A stretch of 64,000 nucleotides of DNA from Streptomyces sp. TRM68416 (GCF_014596915.1 NZ_JACVWU010000009.1:1-64000), one strand, 5' to 3'; positions 41,328-50,650 are shown, numbered from the stretch's first letter. The notes: generated by a model from the letters alone, not told the origin. Made by a program: numbers and translations.

Positions 41328-42632
41328 ATGACCGGCAAGCGACGCGCCCGCAGCCCCTTCCCTCTCAGGTTCACCAAGCCCCTACAGAGCACGGCGCTCC
41401 GTGCGGGAGCACTGTTGGCGTCCGCGTCGCTCACCGCGGGATGCGGGGTCGTCTCCGCCGTCACGGGGGGCGCCGGGGACGACCCGATCACCGTAATGAC
41501 ATGGGCACCACAAGATACCGGCGCCACCAACAAGCCCGGCATGCCCGCCCTCGCACTGGCCTACGCCCGCTGGGTCAACGCCAACGGCGGCCTGGGCGGC
41601 CGCAAGCTCAGGGTCCTGAACTGCAACGACCACAACGACCGCGTGTCCGCCGCGAGGTGCGCCAAGCGCGCCGTCGAGGAGAAGGCCGTCGCCGTCGTCG
41701 GCTCCTACAGCCAGCACGGGGACTCCTTCTTCCCGACCCTGGAGAGCGCGGGCATCCCCTACATAGGCGGCTACGGCATCACCAAGGCCGAGTTCACCAG
41801 CCCGCTCTCCTACCCCGTCAACGGCGGTCAGCACACCCTGCTGGCCGGCCTCGGCCGGGAACTGGCCAAGACCTGCGGGCCCGTCGCGCTGGTCCGCCCC
41901 GACAGCATCGCCGGCGACGAACTGCCGCACCTGCTCAACTCCGGCCTGGAGGCGGGCGGCCACGCGAAGGCGGGCGACCAGCTCGCGGCGGAGGACGCCA
42001 CCGAGTACGCGGGGCAGGCGGACCGCGCCCTGGACTACACGACCTCCGACCCGTCCGGCACCGGCTGCGTGGTGCCCGCCCTCGGCGACCGCACCAGCAC
42101 CTTCATGGACTCCTTCCGGCGCGTCGGCCAGGGATCCGGCGTGCGCACCGCCACCGTGCTCGGCAGCGTCGACCAGACGGTGATCAATGCCTCCGGCGGC
42201 AAGTCCGGCCCGTACGAGGGCGCGTACATCACCGGCTGGTACCCCGTCTCCAGCGACAAGCGCTGGGACGGGATGAAGAAGGTGATCAGCGAGCAGGCCT
42301 TCGGCGACAACCGCATCGACCCCTCGGACGCCGGCGTGCAGACCACCTGGATCGCCTACACCGTCCTCAAGGCGGTCGTCGACTCCCTCGACGGCGGCGA
42401 GGTCACCGCCCGCACGGTCCGCCGGGCCCTGGACGGCGGGCTCAGGATCGAGACGGGCGGACTCACGCCCACCCTCAGCTGGAAGTTCCGGGAGACCCTC
42501 GCCTCCGCAGGCTTCCCGCAGCTGGTCAACGCCGACGTGACCCTCCAGGTGGTACGGGACGGCCGACTCGTCTCGGCCAGGAAGGGCTTCATCGACGTGA
42601 CGAAGACCCTCCAGGACGCCGACCTGCTCTAG
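41328..42632 (+). CDS. ABC transporter substrate-binding lipoprotein (branched-chain amino-acid type)
   Basis: A 434-residue exported lipoprotein. The signal peptide ends in the lipobox SLTAGC, so the mature protein is anchored at the cysteine. The rest has the type I periplasmic-binding fold of LivJ-like proteins: WVNANGGLGGRKLRVLNCNDHNDRVSAARCAKRAVEE-type N lobe, VAVVGSYSQHGDSFFPTLESAGIPYIGGYG, and a C lobe with VQTTWIAYTVLKAVVDSL. No permease or ATPase genes are adjacent, so it is an orphan receptor. ATG at 41328 was preferred; a GTG at 41307 would lengthen the signal peptide. Confidence 0.88.
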   Translation: MTGKRRARSPFPLRFTKPLQSTALRAGALLASASLTAGCGVVSAVTGGAGDDPITVMTWAPQDTGATNKPGMPALALAYARWVNANGGLGGRKLRVLNCNDHNDRVSAARCAKRAVEEKAVAVVGSYSQHGDSFFPTLESAGIPYIGGYGITKAEFTSPLSYPVNGGQHTLLAGLGRELAKTCGPVALVRPDSIAGDELPHLLNSGLEAGGHAKAGDQLAAEDATEYAGQADRALDYTTSDPSGTGCVVPALGDRTSTFMDSFRRVGQGSGVRTATVLGSVDQTVINASGGKSGPYEGAYITGWYPVSSDKRWDGMKKVISEQAFGDNRIDPSDAGVQTTWIAYTVLKAVVDSLDGGEVTARTVRRALDGGLRIETGGLTPTLSWKFRETLASAGFPQLVNADVTLQVVRDGRLVSARKGFIDVTKTLQDADLL

Positions 42633-42672
42633 GGCCTGCCGTCAGATTCCCGCCTGCCGGGGCTCCGCGTCC

Positions 42673-44436
42673 CTAGAGCTGGACCGGCTGCCGCTCGGTC
42701 AGGCCGTACGTCTTCGCGATCGTGTTCCACAGGCCCGAGGCCTTGGTCTTCTCGCTGCTGGCGGTGCCACTGGCCTGGTTGCCCGCCTGGGTCTGGCCGG
42801 TGCTGCGGGCCTGGCCCTTCCGGCAGAGCTTGCGCTTGTTCTGCGCCACCTGCTCGGCCCAGGCCGCGTAGTGGTTGTCGGCGGAGGCGGACGCCTGCCA
42901 CGCCTTGGTCAGGGCCTCGGTCAGCGCGACGTGCTCGGGCAGCTCGTCCACGGAGAGCTTGGACAGCTCGGTCACCAGGTCGTTGCGCTGCTTGGCCGCG
43001 TCTCTCAGGTCCTTGGCCGCCTGGCCGAGGTTGGTGCAGGACCTCACATTGGACACCGCGTTGATGACCATGGTCCGGCTGTTGCCGCTGACGGCCAGCA
43101 GCTTGTCCAGTTCGACGGCCTGCTGCTCGGCCGGATCCACCGACGGCGACGGCGACGGCGAGGCGGACTCGCTCGCGGGGGCCGCGGCCGCGACGGTCTT
43201 GTTGTCGTCGCCCTGATCACCCGCGCCGCCCCCGCCCAGCAGCGCGCCCGCCCCGATGCCGACGACCGCGATGGCCACGCCGGCGGCCGCGAACAGCGGC
43301 ACCCGCGAGCCGGTACGGCCACCGCGCCCGCGCGGCTCCTCGCGGTCCTCCCGCTCGGCACGGCGCGGGATGATCGGGGCCTGCTGGGCGCCGTGGGGAG
43401 CGTGCTGCCGGTGCGGCTCGAAGCGCGGCATCTGCTGGGTGGACGCGGCCGGGCTCTCACCGCCCGGGTCGGTCCGGAACAGGTTGTCGAACTCGGCGGG
43501 CGTCTGCCGGTCCTGGCCCCCGCCCGTCACCGGCGGGATGTACTGCGTGGCGTCGGCGTCGGAATGCGCGGCCGACGGCATGTCCCCCGGCCCCGGCCGG
43601 CGCACCCGCCCGAGCGCCTGCGTGCTCTCGGCGGGCGTCTCCGCCCGCACCTCGGGCGGCAGCGCCCCGCTCCCGACCGGCGGGATGTACTGCGTGGCCC
43701 CGTCGTCCACGGGAGCGCCGCCGACGGGCGGAAGGTAGGCGGTCGCCTGATCGCCCGGGGGTGTGTCCGTGACAGGCGGTATGTACTGGGTCGCCTGGTC
43801 ACCCTGACCCGCGTCCGCCACCGGCGGGATGTACTGAGTCGCCTGATCGCCCGGGGGTGTGTCCATGACCGGCGGTATGTACTGGGTCGCCTGGTCACCC
43901 TGACCCGCGTCCACGACCGGCGGGATGTACTGCGTGGCCCCGTCGTCCGCGGCGGCCGTGGCCCCGTAGGGCACGGCGGGCGGCAGCGGGGCGCCTCCGG
44001 TGTGCGTGCCGTGGGGCGGCGGCAGCGGGGCGCCCGCACCGCCGTCTCCGGCGCCCTGGGTGCCGTAGCCGTAGCCGTACTGTCCGGCGGCGGGCGGCTG
44101 CGCGGTCCCCTGGGAGGGCGGGGCGTACCGGTCCGCGTACGGCGTGTTCTCCGGCGGGAGGGGCTGGGAGGGGGTGCCCCAGGTCTGGGCGGGCGGAGGT
44201 GTCCAGCCCTGGCCCTGCGCCGGGGCCTGCTGCTGCTCGGGCCCCCAGGAACCGTCCCAGGCCTGACCGCCGGGCGGCGCCGCCGGGGCGGGCGGCGCCT
44301 GGTGGCCGTACCGCTGTCCGCCACCCTGGGTACCCGTCATGCCCGGAAGCAGGGGCTCGCCTCCGTCGGAGGGCAGCACGATGCCTTCGCGCGCGGGTCG
44401 CGCCGAGGGCTCCTCGCCCTGTCCACTCTGCGTCAC
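42673..44436 (-). CDS. Single-pass membrane protein with ATQYIPPV repeats
   Basis: A 587-residue protein. The cytoplasmic N-terminal 380 residues are disordered and rich in Pro, Gln and Gly. Seven copies (six exact, one ATAYLPPV) of ATQYIPPV occur, five of them in a 16-residue repeat of the type DQATQYIPPVMDTPPG. A transmembrane helix (VPLFAAAGVAIAVVGIGAGALLGG, about 385-408) is followed by a Ser/Pro linker and an extracytoplasmic helical domain with two cysteines (SCTNLG, KLCRKG). TQ-I/V motifs in acidic disorder resemble Ser/Thr-kinase and FHA-domain target sites; this is inference. GTG at 44436 follows AGGAGT. Confidence 0.82.
   Translation of the reverse strand: MTQSGQGEEPSARPAREGIVLPSDGGEPLLPGMTGTQGGGQRYGHQAPPAPAAPPGGQAWDGSWGPEQQQAPAQGQGWTPPPAQTWGTPSQPLPPENTPYADRYAPPSQGTAQPPAAGQYGYGYGTQGAGDGGAGAPLPPPHGTHTGGAPLPPAVPYGATAAADDGATQYIPPVVDAGQGDQATQYIPPVMDTPPGDQATQYIPPVADAGQGDQATQYIPPVTDTPPGDQATAYLPPVGGAPVDDGATQYIPPVGSGALPPEVRAETPAESTQALGRVRRPGPGDMPSAAHSDADATQYIPPVTGGGQDRQTPAEFDNLFRTDPGGESPAASTQQMPRFEPHRQHAPHGAQQAPIIPRRAEREDREEPRGRGGRTGSRVPLFAAAGVAIAVVGIGAGALLGGGGAGDQGDDNKTVAAAAPASESASPSPSPSVDPAEQQAVELDKLLAVSGNSRTMVINAVSNVRSCTNLGQAAKDLRDAAKQRNDLVTELSKLSVDELPEHVALTEALTKAWQASASADNHYAAWAEQVAQNKRKLCRKGQARSTGQTQAGNQASGTASSEKTKASGLWNTIAKTYGLTERQPVQL
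43670..43945 (-). repeat. Coding repeat array (48/96-bp) within the membrane protein gene
   Basis: Two 96-bp units, nearly identical, start near 43752 and 43848 and encode two alternating 16-residue repeats each. Flanking diverged copies extend the array. Near identity at DNA level points to recent duplication. Confidence 0.85.
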
Positions 44437-44637
44437 CGGGACTCCTACGAATGGGGGACCTACGGAATCGTCGGCTCACGCTACCGGGTCATGTCAGCCG
44501 CATGCCACGCAGCTCAGAACGTGACGCACATCCCTGTGACCGCGGTAACAGAACCGGCCCCCTTCCGCGGACCGTTTCCCCACCTCCCCTTCGCCGGCCG
44601 CGTTTTCCGCCCGTTCACGCTCTCGCAGCGGTCTCTT

Positions 44638-46023
44638 TCACGCCGCCGCCTGAAGATCCATCCGCGCCCCGAACTCCCTTACCACGGGCTCGTCCCGGTA
44701 CGGCTCCAGCCGCTGCTGGAAGTCCTCCAGGTATTCGGCGCCCCGGTTGGAGCGCAGGGTCTCCAGCAGTTCCACGGCCTTCAGCCCCGTGTGGCAGGCC
44801 TGCTCGACCTCACGCTGCTGCACCAGGGCCGTGGCGAGCAGCACATAGCCGATCGCCCGCCGCCGCGCCTTGGTCTCCGGCAGCCCCGCCAGCGACTCCT
44901 CCGCGCGCCGCGCCGCCGCCTCGGCCTGCCCCAGGTCGCGGTGGCAGTGTGCCAACTCGTCGGCCAGATAGGCCTCGTCGAAGTGCGTGATCCACGCCGG
45001 GTCGTCGCCGGAGGACGGGTCCGCGGACTCCAGCGCGTGCACCGCCCGCCCGGACGCCGCCTGCGCCGCCCGCGCGTCACCCATGAGCGCGTGCCCCCGC
45101 GCCTCCGCGGCGAAGAACATCGCTTCCGCGCGCGGGGTGACGCGCCCCCGCGCCCCCTCCTGCGCGGCACGCGCCAACTGCGCGATCTCCCGCGGGTTTC
45201 CGAGCTGCGCGGCCAGGTGGCTCATGGAGGCGGCGAGCACGTATCCGCCGTAGCCGCGGTCGCCCGCCGCCTGGGCGAGCCGCAGGGCCTGGATGTAGTA
45301 CCGCTGGGCCAGGCCGGGTTGGCCGGTGTCGACCGCCATGTAGCCCGCGAGCTCGGTCAGTCGGGCGACCGCGGCGAAGAGTTCGCGCCCGACGGCCTCC
45401 CGGTAGGAGCCGGCCAGCAGCCCGGAGACGACGCTGTTGAGGTAGTGCACGACGACCGGGCGCACATGCCCGCTGCCGTACTGGTGGTCCAGGTCGACCA
45501 GCGCCTGTGTCATCGCCTTCACGGCCGCGACGTCGGACTGGCCCACGCGCGGCCCCGCCGAACGCGCCACCTGCGAGTCGGGCGACGAGATCAGCCAGTC
45601 CCGGCTGGGTTCCACCAGCGCGGACGCGGCGACGGACGAACCGGACAGGAAGTCCCGGCGCCCCACGTCACTGCGCCACAGCTCACACACCTGCTCGATG
45701 GCCCCCAGCACGGTCGGCGAGAACTGCAGGCCGACTCCGGAGGCGAGGTTCTTGCCGTTGGCCATGCCGATCTCGTCGATCGTGACCGTACGGCCGAGTT
45801 TGCGGCCGAGCGCCTCCGCGATGATCGCCGGGGCGCGTCCGCGCGGCTGCTGTCCGCGGAGCCAACGGGCCACGGACGTCTTGTCGTAGCGCAGGTCGAG
45901 GCCGTGCTCGGCGCCGCACATGTTGACCCGGCGGGCCAGCCCGGCGTTCGAGCACCCCGCTTCCTGGATGAGCGCCTGCAGCCGTTCGTTCGGCTGTCGC
46001 GCGACGAGAGGCCTTGCGGCCAT
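44638..46023 (-). CDS. HTH-TPR transcriptional regulator (NsdA-like family)
   Basis: A 461-residue regulator with an N-terminal XRE-like helix-turn-helix (RLQALIQEAGCSNAGLARRV, KTSVARWLRGQQPRGRAP) and a long C-terminal TPR-like helical domain (about 150-450, repeats such as AQRYYIQALRLAQAAGDRGYG and HCHRDLGQAEAAARRAEESL). The plan matches the NsdA family of Streptomyces, which repress antibiotic production and development, but I would not name it nsdA. ATG at 46023 with GGGGGTA upstream; the frame is open to 46305. The long upstream gap suggests complex regulation. Confidence 0.88.
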   Translation of the reverse strand: MAARPLVARQPNERLQALIQEAGCSNAGLARRVNMCGAEHGLDLRYDKTSVARWLRGQQPRGRAPAIIAEALGRKLGRTVTIDEIGMANGKNLASGVGLQFSPTVLGAIEQVCELWRSDVGRRDFLSGSSVAASALVEPSRDWLISSPDSQVARSAGPRVGQSDVAAVKAMTQALVDLDHQYGSGHVRPVVVHYLNSVVSGLLAGSYREAVGRELFAAVARLTELAGYMAVDTGQPGLAQRYYIQALRLAQAAGDRGYGGYVLAASMSHLAAQLGNPREIAQLARAAQEGARGRVTPRAEAMFFAAEARGHALMGDARAAQAASGRAVHALESADPSSGDDPAWITHFDEAYLADELAHCHRDLGQAEAAARRAEESLAGLPETKARRRAIGYVLLATALVQQREVEQACHTGLKAVELLETLRSNRGAEYLEDFQQRLEPYRDEPVVREFGARMDLQAAA

Positions 46024-46391
46024 GGCGTACCCCCTGTGGCTGCGGTGCCTGCCCACGCACCGAGTTGGTTGTGTCTTCCCACCGGTCCCGACGGTCCCAC
46101 CGGGTTCACCTGTTTCGCCTGTTCCACCGAGGCGAACCGGGGAGAACCGAAAAGATCCGGCCGTGAAGATCAATGCCCCGCCGCCATACCGAAAATGCGG
46201 GACATGCGAGGATTGCCGGGGTAAGAGCCTCTTAGGCGGAAGCCGACCCCATTCCTGGCTACCCGCTCCCGCCGCGGATCCTCCCGCGCGCCCCCACACA
46301 TGCACCCATGCGCCCCAGGTGCCGAATCGATGCTCCTCCCCCGCGCGCGCTACGCCCGTAACCCGAGGTGGGCAGGGGAGTTGTGTTCTTC
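46024..46391. other. Divergent promoter region
   Basis: This 368-bp gap separates the HTH-TPR gene from the prim-pol-like gene. It includes an inverted repeat TTCGCC / GGCGAA with an 11-base spacer near 46107-46133 and an AT-richer patch near 46140-46210. No gene or firm promoter could be assigned. Confidence 0.4.
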
Positions 46392-47045
46392 GTGGAAGAG
46401 ACGATCCCGGGCACCGAAGCCGCTCAGATTCCGAAGCAGCGCGGGGAATCGCTGCTGGAAAACGCCGTTCGCTATGCCGAGGAGCGCCACTGGGACGTGT
46501 TCCCCGGCACCTGGCTGGAAGCCGCCGACGGCGTGCAGCGCTGCTCGTGCGGCGACGCCGGGTGCGGTGCGCCCGGCGCGCATCCCTCGCGCGCGGACTG
46601 GGCGACGCAGGCCACAGGCAGTGCGACCGTCGCGCGCCGGCTGTGGTCGAAGCAGCCGCTGGCGTCGATCCTGCTGCCGACGGGGCGCACGTTCGACGCG
46701 ATCTCCGTCCCGGAGACGGCCGGGTTCCTGGCGCTGGCCCGCATGGAGCGCATGGAGTTGACGCTGGGGCCCGTGACGTTGACGCCGGATCGCCGGATGC
46801 ACTTCTTCGTGCTGCCGGGGGCCTCGGTGAAGGTTCCCGAGCTGGTCCGCAAGCTCGGCTGGTCGCCCGCCTCGCTCGACCTCACGGCGCTCGGCGAGGG
46901 CAGCTATGTGGCTGCGCCGCCCACGCGGTACGGGTCGCAGGGGGCCGTGCAGTGGGCGTGCCGTCCGACTCCGGCGAATCGGTGGCTGCCGGACGCGGAG
47001 GAGTTGATCTCGCCGCTGGCCTATGCGTGCGGGCGGGACCGGTAA
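46392..47045 (+). CDS. Bifunctional DNA primase/polymerase N-terminal-domain-like protein
   Basis: A 217-residue protein of the prim-pol-like family widely conserved as a stand-alone gene in Streptomyces. It reads ESLLENAVRYAEERHWDVFPGTWLEAADGVQRCSCG in parts, with a zinc-type cysteine pair plus C-X4-C (CSCGDAGCGAPGAHP), then RRLWSKQPLASILLPTGRTFDAISV and a C-terminal SPASLDLTALGEGSYVAAPPTRY. The catalytic acidic pair of active primases is not obvious, so it may be non-enzymatic. GTG at 46392 was chosen with GGGGAG 11 bases upstream; GTG at 46383 is also possible. Confidence 0.85.
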   Translation: MEETIPGTEAAQIPKQRGESLLENAVRYAEERHWDVFPGTWLEAADGVQRCSCGDAGCGAPGAHPSRADWATQATGSATVARRLWSKQPLASILLPTGRTFDAISVPETAGFLALARMERMELTLGPVTLTPDRRMHFFVLPGASVKVPELVRKLGWSPASLDLTALGEGSYVAAPPTRYGSQGAVQWACRPTPANRWLPDAEELISPLAYACGRDR

Positions 47046-47082
47046 CCTGCGCCAACACCGCGGAACCGTAGGGTTGGCTTCC

Positions 47083-47853
47083 ATGACGTCAGCCGTGAAG
47101 GTCCGTGGTCTTTGGAAGCGGTTCGGGCAGCAAGTGGCCGTGGCCGGGGTCGATCTCGACCTGCCTGCCGGGAAGTTCATCGGTCTTGTCGGGCCGAACG
47201 GGGCCGGGAAGACCACCACCCTCTCCATGGTGACCGGACTGCTCCGGCCCGATCAGGGGTCGGTCGAGATCGTCGGGCACGACGTGTGGCGCGATCCGGT
47301 CGAGGTCAAGGCGCGGATCGGGGTGCTGCCCGAGGGGCTCCGGCTCTTCGAGCGGCTGTCGGGGCGCGAACTGTTGAGCTATTCCGGGCGGTTGCGCGGG
47401 CTGCCCGGCGCCGAGGTCGACAAGCGGACCACGCAGCTCCTCGACGTACTGGACCTGGCCGGCGCCCAGCACAAGCTCGTCGTCGACTACTCGACCGGGA
47501 TGCGGAAGAAGATCGGGCTCGCGGCGGCCCTGCTGCACAATCCCGAAGTGCTCTTCCTGGACGAGCCGTTCGAGGGGGTCGACCCGGTCTCCGCCCAGAC
47601 CATCCGCGGAGTGCTGGAGCGCTACACCGCCTCCGGTGCCACCGTCGTCTTCTCCTCCCACGTCATGGAGCTGGTGGAGTCGCTGTGCGACTGGGTGGCC
47701 GTCATGGCCGCCGGGCGGATCCGGGCGCACGGCCCGCTCACCGAGGTCCGCGGCGACGCACCCTCCCTGCAACAGGCGTTCCTGGAGCTGGTCGGCGCGA
47801 ACGGACGCGACGCCGCCTCCGACCTCGACTGGCTGGGCGGCGGGGCCCGATGA
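47083..47853 (+). CDS. ABC transporter ATP-binding protein
   Basis: A 256-residue ATPase of the CcmA/ABC-2 type. Walker A GPNGAGKTT (37-45), Q-loop region near GVLPEGLRLFE, signature YSTGMRKKIGLAAAL, Walker B EVLFLDEPFEGVDP and the H-loop SSHVME. With the next gene, which overlaps by four bases, it forms an exporter. TAGGGT at 47069-47074 is 8 bases before the ATG with no Shine-Dalgarno, so the mRNA may be leaderless. The substrate is unknown. Confidence 0.93.
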   Translation: MTSAVKVRGLWKRFGQQVAVAGVDLDLPAGKFIGLVGPNGAGKTTTLSMVTGLLRPDQGSVEIVGHDVWRDPVEVKARIGVLPEGLRLFERLSGRELLSYSGRLRGLPGAEVDKRTTQLLDVLDLAGAQHKLVVDYSTGMRKKIGLAAALLHNPEVLFLDEPFEGVDPVSAQTIRGVLERYTASGATVVFSSHVMELVESLCDWVAVMAAGRIRAHGPLTEVRGDAPSLQQAFLELVGANGRDAASDLDWLGGGAR

Positions 47854-49445
47854 GCGCTCCCACGATCACCCCCGTCTTCGTCCGGCTGAAGCTGTCCCTG
47901 CTGCGCAACGGCCTGCGCCAGTCCACCGGCCGCCGCGCCGCCTACATCGCCTCCGCCGTCGCCGCGCTCCTGTTCGCCGCGTTGCAGCTGATCGGCCTGA
48001 TCGCGCTGCGCGGCAACGAGCACGCCGAGTCCGTGGTCGTGCTGCTGGTGGGGGTGCTGGCGCTGGGCTGGGCGGTGATGCCGCTGTTCTTCCCCAGCGG
48101 CGACGAGACCCTCGACCCGACCCGGCTGGTCATACTGCCGCTGCGCCCCCGCCCCCTGGTGCGTGCGCTCCTCGCGGCCTCCCTGGTCGGCATCGGCCCG
48201 CTCTTCACGCTCTGCCTGCTGACCGGCTCGGTGATCGCGGTCGCGCACGGCGGTGCGGCCTACGCGGTGGGCGTCGTCGCGATCCCCCTGGCGCTGCTGG
48301 TGTGCGTGGCGCTCGCGCGGGCCGTCGCCGCCGCCAACATCCGGCTGCTGACCAGCCGCAAGGGCCGTGATCTGGCGGTGCTCAGCGGTCTGGTCATCGC
48401 CGTCGGGGCGCAGGTCGTCAACTTCGGGGCGCAACGGCTCGGTTCGTCGGGGCTCGGGCAGCTCGATCCGGCGGCGGAGGTGCTGCGCTGGGTGCCGCCC
48501 GCGTCGGCGGTCGGGGCGGTGGACGCGGCGAGCGAGGGTGCGTACGGTGCCGCCGTCCTGCAACTGGCGCTGACGGCCGGGGCGCTGGCCGCGCTGCTCG
48601 GTGTGTGGTCGCGGCATCTGACGCGGCTGATGACCGCGCCCGACGGTTCCACCCTCCAGGCCGTCACCGCCTCCGCCGTACGGGAGCGGAAGCCGACCGG
48701 GCTCGCCCGGCTGCTGCCCGCGGGGCGCACCGGCACGGTGATGGAGCGCAGCCTGCGCTATGTGTGGCGCGATCCGAAGACCAAGGCGGCCTGGGTGACC
48801 TCGCTGGCGATCGGCCTGATCGTCCCTGTCTTCAACGCCCTGCAGGGCACCGGCTCGATCTACTTCGCCTGCTTCGCCGCCGGGATGCTCGGCATCCTGA
48901 TGTACAACCAGTTCGGGCAGGACACCTCCGCGTTCTGGATGGTCGCGATGACCATCTCCTCGCGCCGGGACGCCTACGTCGAGCTGCGCGCCCGGGCGCT
49001 GGCCCTGCTGGTGATCACCCTGCCGTACGCCACGCTCGTGACCGTCCTGACGACCGCGCTGCTCGGCGACTGGCCCCGGCTGCCCGAGGTGCTCGGCCTG
49101 TCCTTCGCCCTGCTCGGCGCGATGCTGGCCACCGGCGCGTGGAGCTCGGCGCGCTTCCCCTACTCCATCCCGCAGGAGGGCTACAAGAACGTCGCCCCGG
49201 GCCAGAGCAGCCTGGCCTTCCTCTCCATCTTCGGCGGCATGGTCGCCGCTTCCCTGCTCTGCGCCCCGGTCATCGCGGTGACCGTCTGGCTGAACGTCAC
49301 ACCGAACGGCGACCACTGGACCTGGATCCTCCTGCCGGCGGGCGCGGCGTACGGGGCGCTGGTCACATGGCTGGGACTACGGCTGGCGGCTCCGAGGACG
49401 GCGGAGAGGCTGCCGGAGATCCTCACGGCTGTCAGCAAGGGGTGA
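47850..49445 (+). CDS. ABC-2-type transporter permease
   Basis: A 531-residue membrane protein with about twelve hydrophobic segments in two halves, divided by a soluble loop with VMERSLRYVWRDPKTKAAWVTSL. It is the membrane partner of the overlapping ATPase. The size is about twice that of a single ABC-2 permease, so it may work as an internal dimer. Family members in Streptomyces have no agreed substrate. A dispersed repeat with a hairpin follows the stop codon. Confidence 0.9.
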   Translation: MSAPTITPVFVRLKLSLLRNGLRQSTGRRAAYIASAVAALLFAALQLIGLIALRGNEHAESVVVLLVGVLALGWAVMPLFFPSGDETLDPTRLVILPLRPRPLVRALLAASLVGIGPLFTLCLLTGSVIAVAHGGAAYAVGVVAIPLALLVCVALARAVAAANIRLLTSRKGRDLAVLSGLVIAVGAQVVNFGAQRLGSSGLGQLDPAAEVLRWVPPASAVGAVDAASEGAYGAAVLQLALTAGALAALLGVWSRHLTRLMTAPDGSTLQAVTASAVRERKPTGLARLLPAGRTGTVMERSLRYVWRDPKTKAAWVTSLAIGLIVPVFNALQGTGSIYFACFAAGMLGILMYNQFGQDTSAFWMVAMTISSRRDAYVELRARALALLVITLPYATLVTVLTTALLGDWPRLPEVLGLSFALLGAMLATGAWSSARFPYSIPQEGYKNVAPGQSSLAFLSIFGGMVAASLLCAPVIAVTVWLNVTPNGDHWTWILLPAGAAYGALVTWLGLRLAAPRTAERLPEILTAVSKG

Positions 49446-49451
49446 GTGAAG

Positions 49452-49499
49452 GCGCCCCCAAGGGGCGCGGGGAACTGCGCGGGGAACTGCGCGAGCAAC
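49452..49499 (+). repeat. Dispersed intergenic repeat, copy 3, with hairpin
   Basis: A 7-bp stem (GCGCCCC, loop CAA, GGGGCGC) at 49452-49468 continues into GGGGCGCGGGGAACTGCGCG, in which the GGGGAACTGCGC part is doubled. It lies 3' of the permease gene and may act as its terminator. Confidence 0.72.
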
Positions 49500-49562
49500 C
49501 ACTACGGGCCCGCAGCCGCCACCAAAGTTCCACCGAGCAGACGAAGGAGGCGGAACCTCACC

Positions 49563-50477
49563 TCAGCCCGCGAGAACCCCGTCAAGAAACGGCTCGACAG
49601 CACCCCGCCAAGCCTCCGGCTGGTCGTAGTGCACCAGATGCCCCGCGTCGGCGACCTCCGCGTACTCCCCCCGGGGAAGGACCCGCACCATCTCCTGCGC
49701 CTCGGCCCGCCCCAGCTCCCCGTCCAGCCCGCGCACGACCAGTGCCGGGCACCGGACCTGTGCCAGTTCCTCCCAGTGCGCGTCGTACACCCATGTCTCG
49801 CGGGACGTGAGCATCTGCTCCGGCTCGAACACCGGCCGCCACCCGTCCTCGCACTCGTGCATGACCTCGGCGTAGAACGCGCCCCGGGCCGGGTTCGGCC
49901 GCTCCACCCAGGGGTCGTCCTCCCCGAACCACTTGCGCACGTCGGCGAGCGTGGCGAACGGGACGGGCCAGGACTTGAACCAGTCCGCCCACTCCCGCTG
50001 CGAGGCGGCGCCCAGCGCGGAGGCCCGCATGTCGCAGATGACGACGCCGGCCACCAGGTCGGGCCGTTTCGCGGCGAGCTGCCAGGCGGTGAGCGCTCCC
50101 ATGGCGTGGCCGATGAGGACGGCCGGGGCGAGCCCGAGCTGTTCGAGGGCGGCCTCGGCGTCCTCGACGTAGGCCTCGCGGGTGAACGCGGCCCGCGCCG
50201 GCTTGTCGCTGCGGCCGTGGCCGCGCTGGTCCAGGGCGATGGCGCGGTGGCGCTCGGAGAGCCAGCGGGCGGTGGACGCCCAGTGCGAGGCGCGCCCCAT
50301 CAGCCCGTGGAGTAACAGCACGCCGTGGCCCGGTTCGGGCTCGGCGGCCGTGGCCGGACCGGGCGGTCCGGACTGTTCGGGTACGAGCTTGGCCGGGTCG
50401 GTCTTGGGAGGGTCGCCGAACTCCCAGGCGGCAAGGCGTACGCCGCCCGCCCCGGTCACGTCGATGCGCCGCGCCAT
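49563..50477 (-). CDS. Alpha/beta-hydrolase-fold protein with Ala in place of the nucleophile
   Basis: A 304-residue alpha/beta-hydrolase. It has HGLMGRASHW (oxyanion region), ALDQRGHGRSDKP, and the nucleophile elbow LIGHAMGALTAW, where residue 125 is Ala instead of Ser (codon at 50103-50105). The late Asp (VRGLDGELGR) and His (DAGHLVHYDQP) are present. Loss of the nucleophile suggests a non-hydrolytic role, for example cofactor-free oxygenase-like or binding protein, or an enzyme using water directly. ATG at 50477. A LexA-like box lies 174 bp upstream. Confidence 0.87.
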   Translation of the reverse strand: MARRIDVTGAGGVRLAAWEFGDPPKTDPAKLVPEQSGPPGPATAAEPEPGHGVLLLHGLMGRASHWASTARWLSERHRAIALDQRGHGRSDKPARAAFTREAYVEDAEAALEQLGLAPAVLIGHAMGALTAWQLAAKRPDLVAGVVICDMRASALGAASQREWADWFKSWPVPFATLADVRKWFGEDDPWVERPNPARGAFYAEVMHECEDGWRPVFEPEQMLTSRETWVYDAHWEELAQVRCPALVVRGLDGELGRAEAQEMVRVLPRGEYAEVADAGHLVHYDQPEAWRGAVEPFLDGVLAG

Positions 50478-50650
50478 AGGTCCTGGCACCCCCCTAGCTC
50501 CGCTCGGACCGCTCGCTCCCGCTCGTCGAGTCGGCCGGTCCCGAGAACCGCGTCCTGCCGTGCCGTGCAGTTGCCTTCGCTCACCTGGGCCCCGTCCGTA
50601 TGCGCCACTTGTGCAGCGCATCTCCCACGTGACCCGTCACTCGCAGAGTA

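Noticed and set aside
42871..46224. A 1117-codon plus-strand frame
   Set aside because: It is the antisense of the repeat protein and HTH-TPR genes, and shows low-complexity Arg/Gly/His composition typical of shadow frames.
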